Origin: Anaerovorax sp. IOR16
GTDB lineage: Bacteria; Bacillota; Clostridia; Peptostreptococcales; Anaerovoracaceae
NCBI RefSeq assembly: GCF_017168145.1
Contig: NZ_JADQTL010000008.1
Span: forward strand, 62,001 to 126,000
Length of the DNA: 64,000 nucleotides
Direction of reading: 5' to 3'
The notes beneath the pieces are model-generated. The model worked only from the letters and a program-made list of their open reading frames with translations, made no database searches and was not told the origin of the DNA. The position numbers and the translations under genes are program-made. This document shows, piece after piece, positions 55,182 to 63,284 of this stretch (the first letter of the stretch is position 1; each line of letters opens with the position of its first letter).

Positions 55182-57830
55182 TTATTCATTTTCTTTTTTT
55201 ATTAATTGCTCTATCTGTTCCTTTGTTTCCAAAGACAAGGAATTGATTAAAGTAATTCTTTCTTCACCCTGCATTTCCTTATATTCCTGCATGATTCTTT
55301 CATTCGCCGCGTCAACCTCAATTTTCAGTTCTCTTGCAGATAACAAGGCCCCCCCTGTTCCTCTTACAATCATCTGCTGTAAACCATCTGATGTTGCTAC
55401 TTCTATACGATATTTTCCTTTATTATCATGAACAAATTTTTCAATATACGCATCAGCCGTTTGCGCCTCTCTAGTATAAACGATATGAATGTTATAATAG
55501 TCAATTACTTCTTCACGATGTCCCTCAACACGGTACGCGTCAAATACAACAATAATCTGACATTTTCTTATGCCCTGATAATTACTCAACGAATGCAGCA
55601 AACTCATTCTTGCACCATCCATATTCTCCTCTGCAAGTTCTTTTAAATCAGGCCATGCATAGATAATATTATAACCATCTACTAGAAGATACTCCTCATT
55701 GCTTTCTTTCTGTATGCTGACATAATCCGTAGGTTCATAATGACTCTCAAGTGCTGTTTTCCCTCTTTTCCAAACAGACTTCTTACCTTGATTTGCATAG
55801 AAAGTCTTATTCATAATTCGGTCAATCTCTTCTAAACTAATCCAGCGTTCTTCTGCGGATGAGACTTGATTCTGGGTTGTTTCTACCGATGAATCATCCT
55901 TCTTCTTAAGATAGCTTTCAAGATGCATATGTTCCTTTACTTCATCCCAATTTACCAGATATCCTGCACCATGTGTACAAAATACAGAGCCTGTCGGGTT
56001 TTCAATGTCTCTTTGTGAATCATATCCGATGCTTTCTATGACCTCCTCAGCATTATGACACGTTTCATATCCTTTCAAGCTGCAAAACAACCTGCCAAGA
56101 CCCTTGGTATACGCAACTACTTCTTTCTGATAATTCCTCATTGTTGCAACAGGAGCACTCCCTACAAGAACCGCCATCTCACCATCCGTCTGTGATATTT
56201 CACATGTCCCATGCATTTTCTCAATGTCAGTCATTGCTCTTCCTACTATCTTCTCAGGTAATTCCAACTGAAAGGAATAATACGGCTCAAGCAATACGGA
56301 TTCTGCCTCCATTAAGCCTTGACGCACTGCACGGTAAGTAGCCTCTCGGAAGTCACCGCCTTCGGTATGCTTGTTGTGTGCTCTACCTGATACTAAAGTA
56401 ATTTTCACATCGGTAATAGGCGATCCTGTTAAAACTCCTTTATGAGTTTTTTCTTCCAGGTGAGTTAAAATAAGTCTTTGCCAGTTTTTACTCAATAAGT
56501 CTTCACTGCATTCTACAGAAAACTGTAGACCGCTGCCTGGTTCACCTGGCTCCAATAAAAGATGGACTTCCGCATAATGCCGCAATGGTTCAAAATGTCC
56601 GACTCCTTCCACTACATTGGCAATTGTCTCTTTATAAACAATCCTTCCAATACCGAAATCTACATGAACACCAAAACGGGTTTGTATCATGCTTTGCAGA
56701 ATTTCAATCTGCACCTCTCCCATAATTTGTGCGTGGATTTCCTGTAACTGCTCATCCCATATAATGTGAAGTTCAGGCTCCTCTTCTTCAATCTGACGTA
56801 GTTTGGGAATCAGCACTCTTGGATCACAGTCTTCCGGAAGTATAATCTGATAGAACAGTACTGGTTCCAATATCGGTGCACTAGAAGCTTTCTCTTTCCC
56901 TAAGCCTTCTCCTGGCCTAGTTTGACTAAGCCCTGTTACTGCACATACAGAACCTGCCTCCAGCTCATTCACTGCCTCAAATTTCTGACCGGAATAAATA
57001 CGTATTTGATTCACTTTTTCTTCCCATACACCATTCGTTAAGACATCTTTTACTTTAAGCTTGCCTCCGGTAAGCTTCATATGGGTAAGACGGTTCCCTT
57101 GCTCGTCTCTCGTTATTTTGAATATTTTTGCTCCGAATTCATCGGGATAGCAAGGTATTTTTGCATACTGTACCATCCCCTCCATAAATGTTTCAATACC
57201 CTCCAATTTTAAAGCCGAACCAAAGAAACAAGGAAATACTTTACGCGCCTTGACTGCTTCTATAATCTGACAAGTTTCAATCTGTCCTGTTTCCAGATAA
57301 TCTTCCATCATAAATTCATTACACATTGCCAGCTGATCGTAAAAGTCGTCTGTCTTAACTTGTCCAAATTCAATGCATCCATCATCCAACTGCTTTTTTA
57401 TTTCTTTTATTAACTTTTCCTTATCCGTCCCATTCTGATCCATTTTATTAACAAATAAAAATACAGGAACCTGATACATGTCAAGAAGATTCCATAATGT
57501 TTTAGTGTGCCCCTGCACCCCATCTGCGCCGCTTATTACTAAAATAGCATAATCCATAACCTGAAGAGTTCTCTCCATTTCTGCCGAAAAATCTACATGC
57601 CCTGGAGTATCCAACAAGGTAATTTGCATGTCTCCGATTTCCAATATAGCCTGTTTGGAAAAAATGGTAATACCTCTTGCCCGTTCTAATTCATAGGTAT
57701 CCAAATAAGCATCCTTATTGTCCACCCTTCCCAATTTTCCGATTTTGCCATTTAGATACAGTATACTCTCCGATAATGTTGTCTTGCCCGCGTCCACATG
57801 CGCTAATATTCCAATGACTAATTTTTTCAT
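55182..57830 (-). CDS. TetM/EF-G-like translational GTPase fused to a NYN ribonuclease domain
   Basis: An 882-residue fusion. Residues 1 to about 650 form a ribosomal-protection-type GTPase: AHVDAGKTT (G1, residues 10-18), DTPGHVDF (G3, about 75) and NKMDQ (G4, about 129), then EF-G-like domains. The last 170 residues are a NYN domain: LLVDGYNIIYAWPDL (about 714), IIVVFDAYRVEG, ADAYIEKFVHDN and VATSDGLQQ, carrying the acidic residues of PIN-like nucleases. The NYN part resembles YacP/Rae1, a nuclease that cuts mRNA in the ribosomal A site. The fusion suggests GTPase-driven delivery of a nuclease to ribosomes, an inference. It is monocistronic. Confidence 0.88.
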   Translation of the reverse strand: MKKLVIGILAHVDAGKTTLSESILYLNGKIGKLGRVDNKDAYLDTYELERARGITIFSKQAILEIGDMQITLLDTPGHVDFSAEMERTLQVMDYAILVISGADGVQGHTKTLWNLLDMYQVPVFLFVNKMDQNGTDKEKLIKEIKKQLDDGCIEFGQVKTDDFYDQLAMCNEFMMEDYLETGQIETCQIIEAVKARKVFPCFFGSALKLEGIETFMEGMVQYAKIPCYPDEFGAKIFKITRDEQGNRLTHMKLTGGKLKVKDVLTNGVWEEKVNQIRIYSGQKFEAVNELEAGSVCAVTGLSQTRPGEGLGKEKASSAPILEPVLFYQIILPEDCDPRVLIPKLRQIEEEEPELHIIWDEQLQEIHAQIMGEVQIEILQSMIQTRFGVHVDFGIGRIVYKETIANVVEGVGHFEPLRHYAEVHLLLEPGEPGSGLQFSVECSEDLLSKNWQRLILTHLEEKTHKGVLTGSPITDVKITLVSGRAHNKHTEGGDFREATYRAVRQGLMEAESVLLEPYYSFQLELPEKIVGRAMTDIEKMHGTCEISQTDGEMAVLVGSAPVATMRNYQKEVVAYTKGLGRLFCSLKGYETCHNAEEVIESIGYDSQRDIENPTGSVFCTHGAGYLVNWDEVKEHMHLESYLKKKDDSSVETTQNQVSSAEERWISLEEIDRIMNKTFYANQGKKSVWKRGKTALESHYEPTDYVSIQKESNEEYLLVDGYNIIYAWPDLKELAEENMDGARMSLLHSLSNYQGIRKCQIIVVFDAYRVEGHREEVIDYYNIHIVYTREAQTADAYIEKFVHDNKGKYRIEVATSDGLQQMIVRGTGGALLSARELKIEVDAANERIMQEYKEMQGEERITLINSLSLETKEQIEQLIKKENE

Positions 57831-58020
57831 AATCTATTTTAATCCTTTATTTTTATCCGCTTTTATAAACCCATTGACATTTTGTCCTGCACGATGATTC
57901 TTCTATTATTATGATACCAGTAAGGTTGGAATTTGACAATTAAATGGGTAATTCTATTATACATTGTTGCTTAAATATGTAATAATATATCTAATAAAAT
58001 ATTAACAGAGGGGTAATTTT

Positions 58021-58578
58021 ATGTTTGAAGTTGAAATAAAGGCAAAACTTAGCGATATTGATTTAATAAAAGATTCTCTGCTTGATTTATCTTTTGTTAA
58101 GGATACGTCCGTACGAGAGATTGACATTTATTATACGGGTGAAGAAAGAAATTTACCAAAAAGAGACGAAGCCCTTAGAATCCGTTATTCAAATATAATC
58201 GGAGAATCCTCCTATCAAGCATTTATTACTTATAAAGGGAGAAAGTTAGATACCATTTCTCAAACCAGAGAAGAATATGAATCTTCCATCGGAGATATCG
58301 ATGCAATGAAAGCAATTTTATCTCATTTAGGCTATTACCCTCTATTTACCGTTAAAAAGACAAGAGAATTCTACCATTTTGATGCAATAACTGCATGTAT
58401 CGACCAGGTAGATGATTTAGGATTATTTTTGGAGCTCGAATACATGGCTGAGAATAAAGAAAAAAAAGAAGCCGCTTTGGAGCAGCTTCTTAATATGCTG
58501 GATTCTTTACGTATTCCTCGAGAATCCTTAACAACGAAATCTTATTTGGAACTTTTAATCGCTTCGCAAACGTCATAA
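58021..58578 (+). CDS. CYTH-domain (class IV adenylate cyclase/thiamine triphosphatase-like) protein
   Basis: A 185-residue protein of the CYTH superfamily. The signature ExExK is at residues 3-7 (EVEIK). Later acidic and basic tunnel residues are seen in EALRIRY, ITYKGRKLD, SQTREEYE and LGLFLELEYM. CyaB-like members bind triphosphates; the physiological substrate is open. AGAGGGG precedes the ATG. Its last 37 bases overlap the end of the convergent HAD phosphatase gene on the other strand, with no terminator between them. Confidence 0.88.
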   Translation: MFEVEIKAKLSDIDLIKDSLLDLSFVKDTSVREIDIYYTGEERNLPKRDEALRIRYSNIIGESSYQAFITYKGRKLDTISQTREEYESSIGDIDAMKAILSHLGYYPLFTVKKTREFYHFDAITACIDQVDDLGLFLELEYMAENKEKKEAALEQLLNMLDSLRIPRESLTTKSYLELLIASQTS

Positions 58579-59174
58579 AAATTGTTCCAAGGGATATAGC
58601 ATCTTCCTTCTTTTTTTAAATAATCGGCCAAAATGTCCCTTGCAAAGACAACATCAGATGCACCAGCCATATTAATATCCGTATAGCTGTCTCCTATGCA
58701 TATTGCCGACTCGTAGTCATACTGTTCCATAATCTCCGTCTTCTTCAGCAATTCTTTTCCATCATCATATTGAGATACAAGCTTCATCTTTTCCCCTGAA
58801 AGATCAAGATCTACATAATGTACTCCAAGAAAATGATCTTTATATTTCCCAATTTTTGCTTCAAGCAATTGCCTTAGCCCGCCAGAGATAATGACTACAG
58901 GGATTCCAACGCTGTTCATTTCATCGAGAAATTCTGAAAATCCGTCTCTTATTTCTATCGTTTCAACGTACTCCATAATCTCATGAAACCGATTCGATGG
59001 AGTATGATCAAAGACCATATGAAGTGCTTCACTCAACGTTATCTTACCATGAATCAATTCATTTAATTTTTCTTCGTATTCTTCCTTTGAAACAAACAGC
59101 CGCATAGCACCGTCAAGGGTATCTTCCATTGTAATCGTGCCATCAAAATCAACAAATATTATTTTTTTGTACAT
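58542..59174 (-). CDS. MtnX-like HAD-family phosphatase
   Basis: A 210-residue HAD-IB phosphatase related to MtnX, which removes phosphate from the enol-phosphate made by RuBisCO-like enolases in methionine salvage. The catalytic motifs are DFDGTIT (Asp 9 and 11), VIISGG (motif II) and CIGDSYTDINMA (motif IV). It is the last gene of a leftward operon and follows the RuBisCO-like gene after 21 bases, the same pairing as MtnW-MtnX. Its substrate is therefore probably the product of that enzyme, though not necessarily a methylthio compound. Confidence 0.87.
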   Translation of the reverse strand: MYKKIIFVDFDGTITMEDTLDGAMRLFVSKEEYEEKLNELIHGKITLSEALHMVFDHTPSNRFHEIMEYVETIEIRDGFSEFLDEMNSVGIPVVIISGGLRQLLEAKIGKYKDHFLGVHYVDLDLSGEKMKLVSQYDDGKELLKKTEIMEQYDYESAICIGDSYTDINMAGASDVVFARDILADYLKKEGRCYIPWNNFYDVCEAIKSSK

Positions 59175-59195
59175 AGAATCCTCAAATCTTTAAAT

Positions 59196-60512
59196 TTAGT
59201 TCATCAGATCAAAGTTTTTCTTTGCATCTGGTCCCAGTAATTCGATCATTCTTTCTAATTCTTTATGTGTCTTTGCATATTCAAACAGATTAACTCCCTG
59301 TAACGCTGCATCGATCGCTTGACGCATCGATTTAGCTCCGGCTTCACTTCCGTCAGGATGACCATGGACGCCGCCGCCTGCTGCTAAAATGATATCCGTT
59401 CCTACTGCATCGATACAATTCTTTACAACGAGCTGTGTCGTGCCACCGGAAGCAGCATACATCATTGGCTTAATATTCCACCATGGTTGTGTAAAGAATT
59501 TAAAGCTACGATAGAATAATTTATTTGCGATTGGGAATTTGCCCCATGGATGACCGTTAATCTGGAAATCTCCGCCTGCCAGTCTTACAATTTTACCAAT
59601 TAGTAATTGTGCAGCCATTCCAGTATAAGTAGAAGCACAATACGCTCCGGCAAAATCCACATGTGCTAAAATTGGTACATTGATATTAGGGTCATCCGCA
59701 AGCATTTTTAATGCACCAAATCCAGCTGTATAGGTATTCAGCATCAAACAGTTCGTACCATACTCAATGGCTTTATATGCATTTTCTTTTATTTTTTCAA
59801 TACTGTCTGTAATATTGACTGCATATAAACTGTGTTCCCCTGTTTCCTCAAATACACGTTTTTCCATCGCCATAAATTTACGTACTCTTTCTTCAAGCGG
59901 ACAATGGGATTCATTTGCCGGCATTAACTCATCGTCCTTAATAATATCAACGCCACCCTTAGTCGCCTTGTAAAATAGTTCTGCACCTTCATCCGGATTC
60001 CATCCAATATTTGGCTTGATCATCGCATTCAGCAATGGTCTGTCAGGAACATCCAAAATATCTCTTAAACCTTGAACACCAAATTTAGGTCCCTGGAATT
60101 GTTCAATATATTTCTTCGGAAAAGCACAGTCTATAAATTTAATCATCCCAGATGCGGAAATATTGCCAAACAGGGTAGTCAGCAGCATAGGAATGCTCGT
60201 TCCAAAGTTTGTAATCGGATATGCAATCTGAATGATATAAATTGGCGGTTCATCTGACATATAGTCTGCAGCAGTATCAGGTACTTCATAGATAGAAACT
60301 ACCTTAGCCCCAAATTTTCTTTTTTTATCATTTGAATCCGCACCGACTTTAATCCAAGTTCCTGTTGTTTGCTCATCTGCAATTGCTAAGGCTAATTTTT
60401 CAATGTCTCTTGTTTTTACTTTTGCCTGATATGTAGCAATAATATAGTCCTCAGAAAAGGCTACCTCCGGAAAAGCATGCATTAAGTTCTCATCATCAAG
60501 TTTTCTGATCAT
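59196..60512 (-). CDS. RuBisCO-like protein (form IV)
   Basis: A 438-residue protein with the RuBisCO large-subunit fold. The carbamylation/metal triad is kept in GGVDIIKDDE (K192, D194, E195), as are E47 and T52 (DEQTTGTW), N117, K166, H284, K325 (loop 6) and the phosphate-binding SGG (355-357) and GGG. Three carboxylase residues differ: K177 is N168, R295 is V285 and H327 is I318. CO2 fixation is therefore very unlikely; an enolase/isomerase acting on a phosphorylated diketone or sugar acid, as in MtnW-type relatives, is probable. It lies between a class III aminotransferase and an MtnX-like phosphatase in one operon. Confidence 0.88.
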   Translation of the reverse strand: MIRKLDDENLMHAFPEVAFSEDYIIATYQAKVKTRDIEKLALAIADEQTTGTWIKVGADSNDKKRKFGAKVVSIYEVPDTAADYMSDEPPIYIIQIAYPITNFGTSIPMLLTTLFGNISASGMIKFIDCAFPKKYIEQFQGPKFGVQGLRDILDVPDRPLLNAMIKPNIGWNPDEGAELFYKATKGGVDIIKDDELMPANESHCPLEERVRKFMAMEKRVFEETGEHSLYAVNITDSIEKIKENAYKAIEYGTNCLMLNTYTAGFGALKMLADDPNINVPILAHVDFAGAYCASTYTGMAAQLLIGKIVRLAGGDFQINGHPWGKFPIANKLFYRSFKFFTQPWWNIKPMMYAASGGTTQLVVKNCIDAVGTDIILAAGGGVHGHPDGSEAGAKSMRQAIDAALQGVNLFEYAKTHKELERMIELLGPDAKKNFDLMN

Positions 60513-60531
60513 TTTTATTTCCCCCTTTATT

Positions 60532-61974
60532 TTATCTTTCTAAATTCTTAAAAATATCTTCAAATGCATTCAGAGTAAAAGCAATCGTTTCATCGTTATC
60601 CGCCATACTCGTATAGATTCTGCTGCCTGCAAGAGTTATGACACCATTTGCAGTTAGCGCAGCTCCGAATTCTTCGATACAATGCTGTCGTTCCTTAATT
60701 TTTTGCATTAGTTCTGGATCTTCAACTAATAAATACATTACCCCTGATACTTCGAAATGAACGATTGATCCAACATTCCAAGCAACAAACGGAAGTTCAT
60801 ATTTATCAATTAGCTTTACTAACCCTTCACACAGTTTATCTCCATTTTCACCTGCCTTTTTTGCTGCATCCTGTTCAATGATTTCTTTAATTGCATAATA
60901 TCCTGCAGCACAGCTAAGAGGATTTGCGCTTAAGGTTCCACCAGCATATGCTTTAGGTTTTCCAGGCTTCACCCCTGCCGCTACACAAGACATAATATCG
61001 GCTCTTCCTCCAACGCCGCCAGCCATAGGATATCCACCCGCTACGATCTTTCCAAATACCGTAAGATCCGGTTTTACATTAAAGTAACCCTGTGCACCTC
61101 CCGGCCCCATACGAAATGCGGTTACAACTTCATCAAAAATCAGCAATGCATTGAATTCATCGCAAAGTTCCCTTACCTTTGCATTAAAGTCTTTGGATAC
61201 AAGCCTTGTTCCACTTTCCGGACCGATTGGTTCAAGAATTACAGCTGCAGTTCCCCCCTCTTTTTCATTTTTTTCTAAAACCTGACGTAGTCCATCTATA
61301 TCTCCCGGATAAAATTCCTTTGTATTTGCGGATGCTTCCTTCGGAATTCCATGCGCCTCAAAAGTCTTCGTTCCGGGTATATGAAGGCTGTAAACCATTT
61401 GATCGCTAAAACCATGATAAGCTCCACCAACTTTTATGATTCTTTGCTTACCTGTAAATGTCCGGGCAATTCGAATCGCTATCATGTCTGCTTCTGTACC
61501 GCTTGCAAGACTTCGATACATTTCTACCCAAGGCATATTTTCATGGATGATTTTTGCAAGCTTCATCTCATATTCATGAAACAAACCGGTGCACGGACTC
61601 GCTTCCTTGATGACTTCAATCACCTTTTCCTGTACCGGCAAGTAATTGCTGCCAAGTAAGGTTGGACCTCCTGCCTGTAAATAATCTACATATCGATTTC
61701 CATCCACGTCATAGAGGTATGCACCTTCGGCCTTTGTTATCGCAAGAGGAAATGGATAGTTGAAGGCAAGGTTATGCTGTACTCCTCCTGGGATATATTT
61801 CTTAGCTTCCTCAATCATCTTTTTGGAACCCTGACATTTTGTTTCAAAATAATTCAAATATTTTTCCATAAATTCAGGTTTAATCTTATAAACTTTGCTT
61901 TGAATCAAATGATTCATCTTCTCATTGATTTTCTCTACATCCGGCCATGCGGATACAGAATACCCTTTACACAT
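60532..61974 (-). CDS. Class III PLP aminotransferase (glutamate-1-semialdehyde aminomutase-like)
   Basis: A 480-residue PLP enzyme. The cofactor lysine is K309 (DLTVFGKIVAGGYP), the pyridine-binding Asp is in IFDEVVTAFR (D281), and the phosphate loop is SGTEADMIAIR (about 158). The closest recognisable relatives are GSA aminomutase-type enzymes, but tetrapyrrole genes are absent and an N-terminal extension of about 35 residues is present. It should act on an amine or aldehyde in the pathway encoded by the operon. It starts 33 bases after the MFS gene and is followed by the RuBisCO-like gene after 19. Confidence 0.88.
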   Translation of the reverse strand: MCKGYSVSAWPDVEKINEKMNHLIQSKVYKIKPEFMEKYLNYFETKCQGSKKMIEEAKKYIPGGVQHNLAFNYPFPLAITKAEGAYLYDVDGNRYVDYLQAGGPTLLGSNYLPVQEKVIEVIKEASPCTGLFHEYEMKLAKIIHENMPWVEMYRSLASGTEADMIAIRIARTFTGKQRIIKVGGAYHGFSDQMVYSLHIPGTKTFEAHGIPKEASANTKEFYPGDIDGLRQVLEKNEKEGGTAAVILEPIGPESGTRLVSKDFNAKVRELCDEFNALLIFDEVVTAFRMGPGGAQGYFNVKPDLTVFGKIVAGGYPMAGGVGGRADIMSCVAAGVKPGKPKAYAGGTLSANPLSCAAGYYAIKEIIEQDAAKKAGENGDKLCEGLVKLIDKYELPFVAWNVGSIVHFEVSGVMYLLVEDPELMQKIKERQHCIEEFGAALTANGVITLAGSRIYTSMADNDETIAFTLNAFEDIFKNLER

Positions 61975-62007
61975 ACTTTCTTCCTCCTACTATTTCTATT
62001 TCTATTT

Positions 62008-63261
62008 TTACCTTGTCTTTATTTCCAGCTTCGATTCCTTTGACATAAATATCAATATGATATAGATTACAGTAATCGCTACCATGGATATCATCAATAA
62101 GTTATGATTTCCATGGAAAAGTGTTGCTGCTCCAAGGAATATCACTCCGGCGACATTACCAGAAAACATTAGTAATCCTTCCGATGTTCCTTCTGAAGTC
62201 GGATATGCTGCCTCTGCAGCAAAAGTTAAGACAAGGGGTGCTCCTCCTACAATGAAAAACCCATAAAGCACTGCCGCAATTGCCATTTCAAAAAATCCAC
62301 CCGCAATGATGAATATCATAAGACCAAAAGCTCCAATAATGTTGCTGATGATCATATATGGTTTTCTTCTATGAAGTTTATCTTTGTCTGAAATGAAACA
62401 AATTACAAAGCTTCCTACTATGGCAACTCCCAGTATTAGAACGCCTATTATTCCAACCTCTGTTGCGTCTATATTATTTTTGCTGAGCTGTTTTAATATC
62501 GGTTCTATCATCGTAAAGAATGTATTGAAAATACCAAACATACAGAAAAATATGATTAGACTATATCTAAAGTCCTTTCTCTTCCATGCACCTTTTATCC
62601 CTACTTTAAAATCCGAACGCAATGCCTGTTCTTCGGGACATGGTGGAGTTTCTGGTTTTTCTTTTACAAATATTACAAATAAGATTGCAACGACAGCACC
62701 GATGATTCCATATAGAATAAGCATTTCTTTGATGCTCATTCCACCTTCGACTATAACTGGTGTTAAGAGTAATCCAATACACATACCGATATAGCTTGAC
62801 AACAAACCGATACTATTGGCAGTTGCTCTTTCTGATTCCGGAAACCATTTCCCTGCTACTAGCCCCGGTGAATTTAAAATAAATGGTTGTGCAATTGCAA
62901 AACCAACTGTAGCGATCATAACCATAGCATAGCTATCTCCGAAAAATCCTCTAAATATCCCGCTTACACCCATTAATACGACTCCAAAACCTACCGATTT
63001 TTTAAATCCAAACTTTTCAAATGCGGCAAGGGAAGGAATAGAGAGAGTGATCATCCCTATCATAAACACGATAGATAGAAAGCTGATTGCACTTTCCCCA
63101 TTGGCTGCATCTGTGAAGCCATAATACTGCCATGCATTGGTTGTTATTGAGAAATATGTGGTCCACATTAATTGTATAGCTGCTGTAGATAACCCATAGA
63201 CGGCCAGCACTATCCAACGATAGTTATATACCCGATACTTTCCTTCGCTCAAGGTACTCAC
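62008..63261 (-). CDS. MFS transporter, probable importer of the operon's substrate
   Basis: A 417-residue, 12-helix major facilitator. The two halves are joined by a cytoplasmic loop rich in charges (EKPETPPCPEEQALRSDFKVGIKGAWKRKDF, shown here only as its position at about 200-232). WFPESERATANSIGLL is the typical loop after helix 4. The start is GTG at 63261 or TTG at 63252; AGGTGA suits the latter, AAAGG the former. It lies second in the leftward operon, between the kinase and the aminotransferase, so it probably imports the sugar-like substrate. Confidence 0.85.
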   Translation of the reverse strand: MSTLSEGKYRVYNYRWIVLAVYGLSTAAIQLMWTTYFSITTNAWQYYGFTDAANGESAISFLSIVFMIGMITLSIPSLAAFEKFGFKKSVGFGVVLMGVSGIFRGFFGDSYAMVMIATVGFAIAQPFILNSPGLVAGKWFPESERATANSIGLLSSYIGMCIGLLLTPVIVEGGMSIKEMLILYGIIGAVVAILFVIFVKEKPETPPCPEEQALRSDFKVGIKGAWKRKDFRYSLIIFFCMFGIFNTFFTMIEPILKQLSKNNIDATEVGIIGVLILGVAIVGSFVICFISDKDKLHRRKPYMIISNIIGAFGLMIFIIAGGFFEMAIAAVLYGFFIVGGAPLVLTFAAEAAYPTSEGTSEGLLMFSGNVAGVIFLGAATLFHGNHNLLMISMVAITVIYIILIFMSKESKLEIKTR

Positions 63262-63284
63262 CTAACCTTTCTTCGTTAGATTCG

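Noticed and set aside
55182-57830. Tetracycline-resistance gene tet(M)
   Set aside because: The fused NYN domain and lack of mobile-element context argue for a chromosomal translation factor; resistance cannot be claimed from sequence.
59196-60512. True CO2-fixing RuBisCO
   Set aside because: Residues equivalent to K177, R295 and H327 are replaced by N, V and I; no phosphoribulokinase is near.
58542-60512. Methionine-salvage mtnW-mtnX annotation as certain
   Set aside because: MtnA, MtnB, MtnD and MtnK are missing from the operon, and a sugar kinase, transporter and aminotransferase are present.
60532-61974. Glutamate-1-semialdehyde aminomutase (hemL) of tetrapyrrole synthesis
   Set aside because: Similar fold and motifs, but an N-terminal extension and operon context point to another substrate; no hem genes nearby.
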